Shown: positions 33,795 through 45,624, counted from the first letter of the stretch. The stretch: DNA of 64,000 bases from Gamarada debralockiae (GCA_002803225.1 NXFV01000748.1:62001-126000); one strand, 5' to 3'. Notes: generated by a model not told the origin, from the sequence alone. Made by a program: numbers and translations.

Positions 33795-35827
33795 CTACTT
33801 GCGATTCTTGGGTCGAGCCAATAAGTTGAGACGACTCAAGCTCAAGACATTCTTCTTCTTCGCTGGACTGGGGATCTTCGACGCCGGAGCCAGCTTTTCC
33901 GCCATAAGTCGGGGTGCCATGAGCATTTCTCCCTCCGGAACATTAGGTCTCTGCTTCTTGGGAGAACGCTCGACTTCTTCCTCCTTCTCATCATCCGAAT
34001 CAACACGACGACGCTTCTTGTTGTACATTCCATGTGGGACCGAAGGAAGAGGTGTGTTGTTCTCCTTGTTGCTAACATTGCTACTAGGGAAGCTGCCAGG
34101 CATGATGTTTGGGAAGATGCTTTGACGGACTTGACGAACACTCGATTGGCCGGGAGATGATCCGAAACCTTTAGGAGACGCGCCAAACTGGATGGTATGG
34201 TCGCTGCGGAAAGTAAAAGTGCCAGGAACAGAGGCAGGAGGTCGTGGTTCAGACTTGGCTTGACGAGGTGGTTCTGGGAGTAGACGAACACCAGCAAGAG
34301 AAGGATACTCTACATTTTGAGACTCATTCGGGAGGCTGGGGAGACCAGCTACAGATGGATAATGGGCTTCCCTGACTTGTGGTTGAGCCTTAGAAGCAAG
34401 GTTGAACTTCGAGGCCGAACGAGGGATGGCGGACTTAAAAGGAGATGGGGAGTTCGGGATCGTCGCAGCGTTCTTGTTGACTGTATCGGGCGTAAAGTTG
34501 ACATGCTTGACACTATTGGAGCGCTCAAGTCCAGGAGTCGTAGGAATTGATGGAAGAGCCCTCTCCAAATTTGGCTTACTGGGGCTCCTGGCAAGAGAGG
34601 AAATTGACGAAGCTGCGGCGGAGGGTTTCTTGCTTGAACCCTGGCATCTGAGGATCGACTTGACACGGTCGAGCTTGCCCGGGCTGCGCAGGAAGGCCTT
34701 GGATTGGGATCGTGGAACGCTACCAATGTTGTTCATCGTCGCGGACTTCGTAAGACCTCGCGGGGTACCAACTAAGTTGGGCTTTGATGGTGACTTAGAT
34801 AGAGTAGGTATCTGAGTCGTAGGCTGTTTGATAGTTGCAGCTCGAGCAAGAGATGCTTGGGTTGGAGTTGTGATGGATGTAAGCAGGTTTGACTGTGAGC
34901 GGGTAAGAGTGGGAGTAGATGGCATCGTCTTTGGTGTTTGGTCACCTCGAGAAACAGGTCTAGCAGAAGAAGCGTCATCCGTCATATTTTGCCGAGCGCG
35001 CTTAGCTGGAGCAGTATTTTCGAGTCTTTCCGTGCTGCTTGCCACCTCTCTCTTCTGACTGTTGCCAATCTCCTCTCTATCGTCCAATTGTGCCTTGGAT
35101 TGTGACCGCTTCAAGCCGGGTTTAGATGGAGTCAGTCGGCCAGGCTGGGCTCGGAAAGAAGAAGGATGTCCAGCAATAGAATCCATCTTCTTGAACTCCG
35201 CCATATGAGCATCACTGAATCGTCCAACCTTGCCCTTTGGTTGTGCTATCTTTCGTCCGCCAACCCCGTTTTCTTCTTCAATGCGCTTCTCTTCCTCACG
35301 TTCTGCTGCCAGCTTCGCCTTGATTCGAAGAGCCTCCTCACGTAAGTCATCCATCATTCGTTGTGCCTCGGGACCTAGCTGTGGGCCAGGACGCGCGAAT
35401 TTAAAGTCGAAAGTAGAGGAAATGCCGGTCTTCGATGGTGTTTGTTGTGACACTCCCGAAGGCGTATCATTGCCATTCTTCTCAATATCGACGAAGCCAA
35501 GGCGTAAGCCGGAATCGGGTTCTTTCGTAGTACTCTGATGAGCTTTGCTTGGGTGCAACTCTGCGAAGGAGGGTTTCGTACAGCCAGTAGTTGGGGTTCG
35601 TGGAGCCAAAGGAGAGGAGACGATCAAGTCGAGATTTGATTGAGCACCTTGGGTAGGAGTCTCATCGCGCTCAGTGAGGGATGAGAGGTGATTAGAAGCA
35701 TAGTTAAAGGACTATTGAAGATAAAACTGTTAGCAAGAAGCGTGATGTACACATCTGCGCGAATTTTTACCTTTCCTGGAGTAGCATTGCTACCTCGAAG
35801 TCTGGAGGATCGACGAGGAGCCGACAT
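33795..35827 (-). CDS. S/T-P-rich basic protein, probably nuclear (657 aa)
   Basis: Exons 35827-35771 and 35711-33795 (minus strand, 59-nt intron, phase 0) give 657 residues. The N-terminus MSAPRRSSRLRGSNATPGK is basic. A conserved-looking helical block (about 105-150) reads GPEAQRMMDDLREEALRIKA, KLAAEREEEKRIEEENG, then GRFSDAHMAEFKKMDSIAGH. The long middle has many SP/TP sites and repeated 'RSPSKPNL'-like units (at least three: SKSPSKPNL, ARSPSKPNL, RSASKFNL). Near the C-terminus come FTFRSDHTIQFG and a KEN tripeptide (SNKENN), which can act as an APC/C degron. The end is basic (KKRRRVDSD). The pattern fits a cell-cycle-regulated nuclear or spindle protein, but I do not recognise the family and the role is inference. 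Confidence 0.8.
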
Positions 35828-37940
35828 CTTGGTGATAATTTTGATTTCTTATGCTTGTGTGTCAATAAAATTGCAGACTGCACTTGCTAACTGCAATTAT
35901 CTTGCAAGGTTATCGTTGTGGGCAGTTGAGGAGAGTGGGGAAGGTACTATACGATGTTTGTTGACTTTCCTTTCTTTTGTTTACAAGCGTCATAAGTGTT
36001 ATTGCCTTCAATGTGAGGCATCAAGAAAACGCGCCAATTCAGTCTCGTCATGTGACCTACCTCGGCCTCTGGTGATAAGTTCTATCTTTCTTCCTAGCTC
36101 TAGAAAAACGTTTTCCAATTGCTGAAGTAAAATCAGGGAACGAGGCTAGTAGACGCTTGAAATTCTAAGGGAGGCAGCATCAAGCAGAAACATACTCAGC
36201 TAGCCTTGTTATACAGCTGCCCTCAGCCTTGTCATAACCCTTTTCCCCCTAAAAAACTCTGGATCTACCGCCATGAGTTCTATCTCTTTCTTTTCGGCTC
36301 CAAGAAAAAGTTTTCAATTGCCGAAAAGATCGAAATGATGACAGAATGAGGTAAGTAGACACTTTCCTTTTATATGATCCCTACCTTTAAAACTCTCAGG
36401 CCGAAGTTGCCAGTCGCAATTCGAAACCCGTGAGGGTCAAAGAGGAGTTAGGGATAACTAAGCGCAAATACTTCGTAAGCCCGCCACAAGTCCAGGGGCG
36501 AACATTTTCAGTCAAGAAAGTTACCAAGGAGCAATAATCCGGGGATCTCGAACAGATATATCCATATCTTCTCCAACATTTGAACGATTGGGGTTTGAGT
36601 CTAGAGATCTTCATTAATCGGAAGTCCGAACAGCCTTCCTAGGTTTGATAAGATACCACCGCAGCCTTATGCAGGTGAGATGGTTGGGAAGGGCTGGGAG
36701 GACTTTCTTGAAGTAGCTTTAGCGTAGAGGCCGAGGAGATGTCTCGAGCCAAAATTCCTTTGGCCGTTTGTTCGCAAGTCGTAAAGGTTGCCCCGTCCAC
36801 ACGAACCACTTAGAGTACAATGAGTAGCAGGCATTTTGAAGGATCCAAGCTTAATCAGGAAATTCTTCCCAAACCCTGCGTAGGTTTCGACGCCGGGACT
36901 TAGTGAAACTCCAATGACCACCCCTTGTGTGAACGCGTGACTACATCATCCCCATGAAAATTTCAACGTCATGTTAGATTTTCGGATATGGCCGCAGAAA
37001 GAGGCTTGCCCCAAACCGTCGCCTTGTACGACGGTGACAGCAAGCACGGACAGGCGGCTCGTACGGCAAGCAGGTTTATTTGATAGATTCCAATTTACTG
37101 GGTGGGCATGCACTGCGAGACTAATACGTAAAGGTTGCTTTATTGAAATACGGACACTGGGCGTCGAATAGGCTGCGATCCAGCACCATGGTTTAGATGG
37201 ACAGGAAGGTGTATGTAGCCATAGCTCCCCTCCCAGCCTGGACCAAGAGGAGATCATGTTCGCATGGATGCTGGGGCTGCATCGTGTCGTGACCGTCATG
37301 CACGAAAAATTTTCACACCCACCTGCCTGATTTTCTCCTAGTGTGGATGTGGAGCCAGGCTTCTGGAAGACTGGAAAAGTTCTTCTTTGTGGGGTAGCCA
37401 ATCAAATAATTGAATCCAAGAAACTGGTCCAATTACTGTCCCAATAAGGAACCTGAAGCAGATTTGGATCCTGGTTAGATCCTCATTAATTCTCCCTTTG
37501 CCGAACCGACATTATTGCGCACAGCCTTGTCGATACTTTAGATCCACTCTCTATACGCGAGCCCCTCCGCAAGTCCGTCTTCGGTCTTTGGAGGAAAGCT
37601 CTTTGAAAAGAAAACACACCACCACACTTCACATGCACCAGTTTCTATGACAAAAATCTTTGACCCGACACCTTCCATTATCAATAATCAATCAATCTTC
37701 AATCTACTATCTTTGAACCTTCCTTCCCTTGCCCAGCTGCCAGACTGCCGGGTATTCAGTACCGGATGTGGCTGTTACCCGTACCCTTGTGGCCATTCTA
37801 TTTCAACGACTGATCGATCAGGCACCTGCAAGTCATTGGCGGTAGTGTGGTAGTTCAATCTAGAACGACTACCGCGGCGCTGGGGTTGTCGTAGTTAGTG
37901 GCGCAGAACGAGAAACAGAGAATCTTCCTTCTCAAAAGCA
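35828..37940. other. Intergenic and bZIP gene leader
   Basis: About 2.1 kb. A loosely similar pair of stretches (around 36063-36118 and 36270-36330, each with 'gttctatcttt...ttccag/cggctc...aaaa' and 'gttttcaattgc') suggests a local degenerate duplication. No coding frame is convincing. From about 37600 the sequence is likely the transcribed leader of the bZIP gene. Confidence 0.45.
37647..37853 (+). promoter_or_regulatory. Candidate upstream open reading frame before the bZIP gene
   Basis: A 68-codon frame starts with ATG at 37647 and ends 87 bases before the bZIP start codon at 37941. Fungal bZIP mRNAs are often translationally controlled by uORFs. Whether it lies in the transcript is not visible from sequence alone. 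Confidence 0.35.
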
Positions 37941-39303
37941 ATGGCCGATAGCATGTCTATTGACAAGAAAGAACATGAAAGGGAGGGCTCAGAGGATTCG
38001 ATGGAATCAACCCCCGAGGCCGAGACTGGAGCTCCCCAGGAAAATGCTGCCGCTCAACAGAAACGAAAGGGTGGCCGGAAGCCTGTACGTTTAATGTCTT
38101 GTCATACTACCCCGCCTACTGTTTACTGATGAGAATCTAGATCTATGCTACCTCCGAGGAACGGAAGCAACGAAACCGTCAAGCCCAAGCAGCTTTCAGA
38201 GAACGTCGGACGGAATATATCAAGCAACTGGAGGAAACAATTCGAGTCCACGAAACCAATCTTCATAATCTGCAAACGGCCCATCGGAGCGCGGCGGATG
38301 AGTGCCTCATGTTAAGATACAAGAATTCACTCCTGGAGAGGATACTGCTGGAGAAAGGTAGGAACCTCAAGTGGCAGTTGGGACCAAACAAGTACTGACT
38401 GTGCGGAGGAATCGATGTTCAAGCGGAGTTAAGAGCGAAGACTGGCAGTCCACATCTTGGTCCAACCCACATGCCACACAGCATGGCTCAACCAACAGTC
38501 CAGCGGGCTATCATGAACAGACACCACCAAGTTCGGCGATCCAATTCAAATATCGCCCCCAAGATAGAGCCAGGCGCCCCTCTTCAGTCACCACAATCAC
38601 GGCCAACTCCATCTTCACACGCCTCGTCACCAACATCGAACTCCCCAGGGTTTAACAACCCAGGGGTAATGACTCCTCCAGCATCTGATACTCAGATGCA
38701 GCACCAACAACAGCAACAACGCCTTCAAGCGGCGAAATTGCAACCTGCTCACGGATTGCCAGGAAGTACCGGGATGTTAGGGAATCCTGGAGTGATTGGA
38801 ACCCCCTTGGGACCAAAGGGACAAGGGAGTAGTGGGACTGGAAGTACGGGAGGCACTCCGGTAGCTGCCGCGTACTACCCGTCGCCTACTCTGCAAAGTC
38901 ATTATGAGCAACTCGGCAAGCTGACCCGCCCCCTCCTTTCCCTTTTCCTTAAATAGAGCTATGTTCGTCCTAGATTGATTCCGTGAGTACAGAGCAGGAG
39001 TACGATGCGCAAGCCGACATGGTCGATGACCAAGATCCATCCGAATCCGGTCCAGGCCCTTACCCCGAACCGTTTCCCCAGCAGCACCAGATGAACCAGC
39101 AACAACCACCCAGCCAACACCAACTTGGCCAGCAGCCACAAGGTCTACAGATAGGCGGCAATCCTCAAGGACCCCAAGGATACAACTCGATGACGCAACT
39201 TCTGGATCCGTACGACCCGATGCTCGATATGGACCCCTTTGGACTCTCGGCTTCGATGCAGTTCCCCACTCAATTTTCCTTCGACACGAGCTCGATGCGA
39301 TGA
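37941..39303 (+). CDS. bZIP transcription factor with AP-1-like basic region (392 aa)
   Basis: Exons 37941-38084, 38141-38357, 38409-38915 and 38993-39303 give 392 residues. The basic region (about 49-71) is IYATSEERKQRNRQAQAAFR-ERR, with the N-x-x-A-Q-x-x-F-R signature of fungal AP-1-like factors. It continues into a leucine zipper (YIKQLEETIRVHETNLHNLQ; LMLRYKNSLLERILLEKGID). The C-terminal half is rich in Q, P, S and N, with a polyglutamine-like stretch (HQQQQQRLQ), and ends in an acidic/hydrophobic region (LDPYDPMLDMDPFG) that could be an activation domain. It lacks the cysteine-rich domains of Yap1. The last intron (77 nt) needs a GC donor, GCAAGC at 38916, to join SHYEQL with EQEYDAQ in frame. 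Targets unknown. Confidence 0.88.
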
Positions 39304-40202
39304 AAAACGATTTATACCCAAGGATACGGCAAATTATTTCGGAAAATATGGAGTTTATGTTGCATTTGCATTGGCGTAGGATTCCGGTATGCACCACGGT
39401 GTGTTTTTGCATAGGCTTGGAGGAGCATTGACTGAGTCTTTAGGGGTTGGGTTTCGGGTTCTGCCAGAGACTCAACAGGAGATGTTGAAGGCTTGTCAGA
39501 ATGCCATAGCAGGGGCAATAGTTATCAGGGAATCTTGCTCTTGCAAAATTTTGCATGTCAGCAGCATTGCAGAGGCCGTGCAGCTGCTGGAGCTTCTCAG
39601 CCTGACTGTTACATAGATTCTTCCCCAGCGATATGCGGACCAGACATCCTCCAGGACATGCATCGCGATAATCGTAAATAAAACGTTCAAACATCCAAAG
39701 GGCCGTGGTTGCACACTGTACATTCGATCGCCAACAACGTTTAGTGAGCCTGAGTTTTGCAAGAAAGAAGGCAGGAACGTCGAAGATCGTCCTTTCCGCC
39801 ACAGCGCCTTCACCAATCGAACTCAACCTTAATGCACATAACCTCTAGCTAGCAATACCCAATACTAAATACCATACTCGCAGCGTCAGAATCAAATTGA
39901 ATGAAGAAATCGGTGAGATTCGGAGCATTAGGTTTTTTTGCCCTAAAAATGAAATGACATTCGCTTACCTTTGCGCTAACTCTTTTTGTGGCCTTCCCTT
40001 GCAGCTGGGAAAGTCTTTTGGACCTCAAGTTTCGTCAGCGAGATCGACCAACAACTTTTTCGAGAATCTCCAACTCAACTTCTCGAGAGACAGCTTCCTA
40101 GTACATAGGAACCTGTCCGTCTCGATCTTTAAAAAACACCTTCCGAATTGTTCTCTCGATAGCAAGGCCTTCTTCGGAGGCGCTCGAGTAGCAGCCGTCA
40201 AC
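39304..40202. other. Intergenic: bZIP 3' flank and STM1 promoter/leader
   Basis: About 900 bases. Overlapping frames on both strands (for example 39440-39826 minus) have no recognisable motif. From about 39990 the plus strand is a C/T-rich leader typical of a highly expressed translation-related gene. Confidence 0.5.
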
Positions 40203-41555
40203 ATGTCGGCAGTCGCCTCGAAGGTAAATCATCTCCAAAACTTCCACAAAAGGTCTAAAGATGATGCGCAGACATCGCTGAGCCCTCAATTGTTTTGTCT
40301 GGAAGCAATGACTAACACCCCGCTTTCTAGAATCTTTACGAGCTTCTCGGTATGACGAATTCAGACCACGAAATGGACACGCGACTGATGAGAAATGACA
40401 AACAGGAAACGATCACGATGAAGACTCCGACAAGGAACCTGAGCCACCTGTGAAGGTCATCGATAAGACTCCTGCTCGTACAACCAAGCGCAATGCTCCT
40501 GCTGAGGCACCCGCATCCAAGGCACCTGCTGCACCTGAGGGCCGAGGTGGTCGTCGTGGAGGATACCAAGGTGGTAACGAGGGAGGTCAGTAACCAGTTT
40601 TTCCATCTTCAATCGACTTGGACATCCAACGCGACCATCCTACACCACTTTGTCAATTGCATCATAGCTAATATTCTGTGTTTCAGCTTTCCGTGATCGC
40701 AATGCTGGCAGCGCAAGCAACCGAGGAAAGCCTACCGGCGAAGAAGGCGGTCAAGATCGTCGTGCTCATGGAACCTACGATGGTCGTGGACGAGGCAACC
40801 GCCGTGGAGGAGCCCGTCAATTCGACCGACATAGCAACACTGTTGGAGGGTGAGAAAATGCCGCGGTTCTACACAGATGTAAATTTGCTAACTCTCTCAG
40901 CGAATCCGAGAAGCAGGCCAACCACGGCTGGGGTGCAAACGAGGGCCAAGCCGAACTCAACGACGAGCAGGCAGGTGAAGATATGGCTAAGGCAGAGCAA
41001 AAGGAAGCTCTCACTGGTGATGGTGATGTTGCTCCCACCGATGGTGCTGGTGAGCCAGCTGCCGAGGCTGAGCCCGAGGACAACAGCATCTCCTACGCTG
41101 ACTACCTTGCCCAACAAGCCGAGAAGAAGCTCGCTCTTGGTAGCGGTATCCCTGAGGCCCGTAAGCCAAACGAGGGTAGCAAGCAGGACAAGAAGTGGGC
41201 CAACGCCAAGCCAATCGCCAAGGAGGAAGAAGAAGACTTTGTTGCTGGATCTGGTGGAAAGGCCAAGCGTGAGCGCGAGCGTAAGCAAAAGCAGCTCCTT
41301 GAGATTGATCAGCGATTCGTCGAGGCTCCCGAACGTGGTGGACGTGGTGGCGGATTCCGCGGTGGCAGAGGCCGTAGTGATGGACCATCTCGTGGTGGCC
41401 GAGGCGAATTCCGAGGACGTGGTGACCGAGGTGGTGATCGAGGAGGACGCGCACGCGGAGACAGAGGTGGTCCCCGTGGCCCTCCAAGAAACAACGCTCC
41501 CGGTGCATCCATCAACACCAACGACACTACGGCTTTCCCCAGCCTTGGATCATAA
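40203..41555 (+). CDS. STM1: Stm1 / SERBP1-like ribosome-associated RGG protein (345 aa)
   Basis: Five exons (40203-40223, 40331-40349, 40406-40585, 40687-40849, 40901-41555) give 345 residues; the first two exons are only 21 and 19 nt. Stm1/SERBP1 proteins sit in the mRNA channel of non-translating ribosomes and affect ribosome preservation and TORC1-dependent translation. Visible features: MSAVASKNLYELLGNDHDED, a conserved start; VKVIDKTPARTTKRNAP; an AFRDRNAG-to-NRGKPTGEEGGQDR block; GSEKQANHGWGANEGQAEL; SISYADYLAQQAEKK; and a C-terminal RGG array (RGGRGGGFRGGRGR, RGEFRGRGDRGG) ending in TTAFPSLGS. These match the HABP4/PAI-RBP1 family architecture. Small 5' exons and several introns are usual for this gene in fungi. 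The symbol is by family; orthology to yeast STM1 is likely but not proven. Confidence 0.88.
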
Positions 41556-42575
41556 ATCCCCAGTGCAGGGCCTTCATACGATCTCTAATGGTGCGATCTC
41601 TCTGCGATACGTCCTTGATCGAGAAAAACGGTGCGAATGGGTGAATTATTTGAGAAAATTGTGATGAGCAGAAGAGTATACGGTGGATGAGTCTTTAGTC
41701 TATCAAATGATGCGTGGTTTTCGCAACAAAAGCATGTGCTTCGACTTGTTCTTCAGCCAGAGAGTTGCATTCGGATGGATACAAAACGTCCTCTTTGGCT
41801 TTGGGTCGAATCGCCTTGCTTGTAACGGTAGAACAAAATTTTCTTCTGATTATCTAGTAAGGTAATCAAAATGCATTGTGCCTCCATTCTGTGAGAAGCC
41901 AGTTACTTGATCACAGTGAAAGCGCCTAGGTGCCATTTATTTTGTGAAATCCTCCCATTCGAACCCAAATTCCATAAATGTCAGTAGAGCAGCTTGCCTC
42001 CCGACTCCGTTGACACAGTTTCTTAAAAGAGAAGGAACCTCGCTTTGGATGAGAGATATCTGTCTCATCTCTTCAAGTCGATTCAGCGATTCAACAGCCA
42101 TCAATTTCCTTGCGAGATAACATCCGAGGAACTGCTACTGAGGACCTGCACAGATTTCCTGGGATATCACGCTTGCGTATCTCGAGCTATCTAGTTCTTC
42201 AATTCCTCTTAACAACACGTGGTAAACGCATGCAGCTGAACAAAGTTGAGCAGTCCAATTTGCGTTTCATTAGTCTCGATGCGTGAGGCCAGTGATTTCG
42301 CGTCATCCACTCCCCTCCCAACGAAGCACTGTCTCGAAATCGGATCGATCAAGCCATCTCTTTCGTCTAGAGCTAACTATGGCGGATAAAAGGTGCTCTT
42401 TCTGTGGCAATGAGCTCAAAGCTCGGGAGAAGTACGTCCCTTTGAAGTCAAGATTCATGTCAACCTCGAATAACTGATAGCTCTCGTGTCACCGAGTGGT
42501 TAAGATCATTATTGCTTTGACTATCAATTCTCGCAAGGCAGCCCTTGCTCACAGATGCAGAATATGGCCATCAAA
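41556..42575. other. Intergenic between convergent genes
   Basis: About 1 kb between the ends of STM1 and the CorA-like gene. A short frame at 42379-42474 starts MADKRCSFCGNELKARE, with one CxxC pair, but lacks a second pair and stops early, so it is not called. At 42486-42512 the sequence GTGTCACCGAGTGGTTAAGATC resembles the D-arm (A box) of a serine tRNA, but no matching B box follows. Confidence 0.45.
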
Positions 42576-44850
42576 TCATACCTCCACAGGAGCCGAAATT
42601 TCCTTCCTACGAGTACGAAAGCGCGAGAAGACTCCTGTCATCACGTCCGTTGAGATCTGCCTTTTGCTTTCAGCTTGTCGCTCATCCGTACTCGAGCTTC
42701 CGCTGACGCTACTGTTTTTCTGGCTGTTCTCATTCTTGTGTTTCCCTGAGCGACTCCAGAACTCTTTCGTGAAGATGCGCCTCGCCGCGTGAACAGGAAT
42801 CCACCATTCCGTTGGAGTTTTGCTCTCACTTCGCGGCATGAACTCCTCGAATCTCTCTCCAATGTCCCTCCACCATGCATTGTCTTTCTGCCTATGTTCC
42901 AGAAGTGCTTCACGCTGAGGATGGTAAAGCTTTCGGATCTTGCTTGTGGTATGGTCCATGTTGAAAACTAACGCGTAAGTGACGACACCGAAAAGAACCG
43001 CAGTGATGATAAAGGGGACCCTCGTCGCATTTTCTTCGATGTTGGGGACGGCCCAAAGCGCCTGGCCTGAGTTTCAGTCTGGATTGAAGCTTGCGAATCG
43101 GACTTTACTGGCATTTTGCAGAAGTATGAAAAGACCACGCATGTCAGGCTAACGGCACAGCAATGGGAGGAAGCTTACAGCACAGAATCCGAGTGGGAGA
43201 CAAAAGATGCTGACGTATGTGAGAAGCTTTACATTTTCTCCTAATCGAGTTGATCCTCTGCTCTCCATGAAAGCATTGGCATTGAAAAGCTAAAGAGCGG
43301 CCCATTAGTTGAGTCTTGCCGTTCAGTCCCCCATGCCTACTGGAAGCTATGCTTACCCCGTCTCGCAATGCTTTTACAGTTTCAAGCTTATTCTTGAATT
43401 GAGCTAGCAAGTTCACCAATGTTTCTCGCTGTTTGTCAGCCTTCTTGACGCTTCTTTTCAAATCCTTAAGCATTCGTGCGCCATTTTGCTCAGCAGTAAG
43501 AAGAACCTTATGTCCAGTTTCGTAGCCAAACTGCGGGGTTAGACACAGAGCATCCAGCCTCATTGCAAGTTATCAAGCTCAAGCACTGGCTTCACGCGTG
43601 CTTCGTGGTGCAGTTCTACCTGCTTGATATTATCGGAAATGCTAAGGATGAATTCGTTGAGACAGCCAATCACCCAGAAATACTTCTGAGACCTAGAGCA
43701 GGTCTCATCATCGAAAAGAAGCCTTGCATATTCCTTGGGCTTCATGAAGTCCTCAGAAAGCAATTTTTCCAAGTATTCGTTCAATCCACGCCATCTGGCA
43801 ATTATCCATCACAAGCCAAAATCAATGCAATTCAACTCGGCTTCAATCCTTGTGGAAGAGTAGAGGATTCCTCGTCCAGCAGCCTGCCAGCCTTCGGTTT
43901 GCAAGACAAGGATGTGTAGAAAGGCTGCAGACCAAAAACTTCTGGCGAATCAAATTCCAAATAATGCTCGTTGTAACTAAGAGCTTGTTTATGTTGACAT
44001 ACTATCTGCTGGGGGAATTGACGGAGGCGAACACGAGTACATATTATGAACGCGCAACGGCGAAGTAAGTTCATCCCTCATTGTTCCGGGCTGGGTCTGG
44101 GTCCTGGAATACATTGCCGATCCGCCAGTGGGGTTCGCCGTATACTGGTATGTTGGGAAGAGAGGAGGTGCTCAGATGCCTAGGATCAAAGAGTAACTTG
44201 AAAAAGGTGACATGAAAAGGTTCCGTCACCATTTCGTAACTGTTGGAGGAGATGCTTTCTGCTCCTTCACTACAAAGCAAGTGCTTCTGCACAGCATAGG
44301 ACAAAAAAACTGTTAAGTCATCCAGTTCTTCATCGTCCCTAGCAGTACCAGCCAGATAAATGCATCGCATTTTCTGATCCGAACTGATCGCAGGGTCATT
44401 AGTGCCAAGCGCTCCTAAGCCTGTAGTGCATCTGTTATAAGATTAGTGACATATATATGAAAGCAAAGATTAGGAGGAGTCTTGCATGAGACGACGCCAT
44501 GGCGCATTGGTCCTGAACTTCCCCTTCTCAGTAATCAAGCAGCGTATTCCCAAATCTGAAATTTCGACGGGCGGAAAAAGCTCCCGTATTTGGTCTGGCC
44601 ATTGTGAGTTTGAGTAAATAGTCAGCTTTATAGTATAGGAAGGCAAAAAGGCCCTCTACAATGGACTTACTTCGGGAGAATGCCAGTCGATCTTATATCC
44701 CAATCTATATCCCAATTAAAAAACTGTTCTCTCGGATTCTCCTTAGAGACTGTACGGTTGGAAAGCCATAGGTAACGTCATTGCCAGGCGACCATAGATC
44801 AAAGTCCACAACCACAAATTCCAGCCCCCGTTTATCGAGAGCAGCTAGCT
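42576..44850 (-). CDS. CorA-like fungal membrane protein (exon structure only partly resolved; may be decayed)
   Basis: Several minus-strand segments add up to one fungal 'CorA-like transporter domain' protein. Upstream: LAALDKRGLEFVVVDFDLWS (about 44850-44770). Then IRELFPPVEISDLGIRCLI (about 44590-44480), RCIYLAGTARDDEELDDLTV to NVFQDPDP (44370-44075) and NEYLEKLLSEDFMKPKEYAR (about 43784). Next come QRETLVNLLAQFKNKLETV (43440-43370), then SRGSTRLGENVKLLTYVSIF. Two membrane segments end it: LTYVSIFCLPLGFCAALWAV and VPFIITAVLFGVVTYALVF. The tail is charged and cytosolic-like. The two C-terminal helices are the CorA arrangement, but the GMN motif of true Mg2+ channels is absent, so transport is doubtful. 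Exact exons and the start are uncertain. A possible frame break near 44735 and a GC donor near 44486 would have to be tested with RNA reads. Confidence 0.5.
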
Positions 44851-45229
44851 GCTGAATTTGGAAATTGCATCCTCGCTGGTTTTCTCATCGACTTCGTCAA
44901 AGCATGCGGGAAATGCTAGCCCCTTTGGACTCAACCGGAGGCCGATACGACCGTCGTTGGAACTGCCCACATCTTCTCAAGACATCGAGATGCGCCCTCA
45001 CACAGGCACGATTTACGCCAATCACTTCAGCAATGGCTTAGCCAAGTGGAAGATTCTGGGGTGAGAGCACTGCATCGCTCTGCTAGCAAACCCATAATCC
45101 GTGAGTATTGAGATATATTCAGCCTTGAGACGCATTGAAACTAATATTTAAAGATTGAGATACTGCCCAACCATTACCACTCTCTTTACCGACTCATCAA
45201 AGTCTCAAAGCTCCGGCCACAAAGCTTTG

Positions 45230-45624
45230 CTCGGTTTCTATTCCGAGTTTTTCGATGCCGCTTGCTATTGAAACTTCGAGGAGTGAATCACAAGAGGTCA
45301 TCTTGCCAGAGCACGTGGCAGAAGAAGTCCACGTTTTCTTCCCATGGGTCTACAAGTGGTCGAATAACTGGCGACATCGAACCCGAGGAGCTATGCGTCC
45401 TTCGTGATAAATTGCAAAACCCTCTATTCACCGAGGCCATGTACATATTATTTACAAAGTACAGAGGAAATTGGCCTCTTACCAACGATGTGGACTACAT
45501 ATACAGCAATGTCATTGAGGGATCGAAGCTGAGAGAATTCATTAAGGCCGTGATCCTCACGAACGGACCACTCTCGGGCGATGCTAAAGTATGTTGGGGC
45601 GAAGAAAGCGAACAGATCTATTAA
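45230..45624 (+). pseudogene. Broken BTB/POZ-domain gene
   Basis: Three frames in sequence give consecutive parts of a fungal BTB domain. First comes FYSEFFDAACY, interrupted by TGA, then NFEE and another stop. Then SQEVILPEHVAEEVHVFFPW in a second frame, and then SGRITGDIEPEELCVL, DKLQNPLFTEAMYILFT and IYSNVIEGSKLREFIKAV in a third. The order and spacing are those of the C-terminal half of a BTB domain plus the helices that follow it, but at least two stops and two frame changes without splice signals separate them. The promoter-proximal half of the domain was not recognised upstream. The gene is most likely dead. Confidence 0.6.

Noticed and set aside
42379..42474. Short frame MADKRCSFCGNELKARE as a zinc-finger gene
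   Set aside because: Only one CxxC pair, stops after 32 residues, and no splice donor leads to a second pair that I can see.
42486..42570. Serine-tRNA-like A box (CACCGAGTGGTTAAGATC)
   Set aside because: No acceptor stem pairing and no GGTTCGAATCC-type B box follow, so it is at most a relic or chance match.
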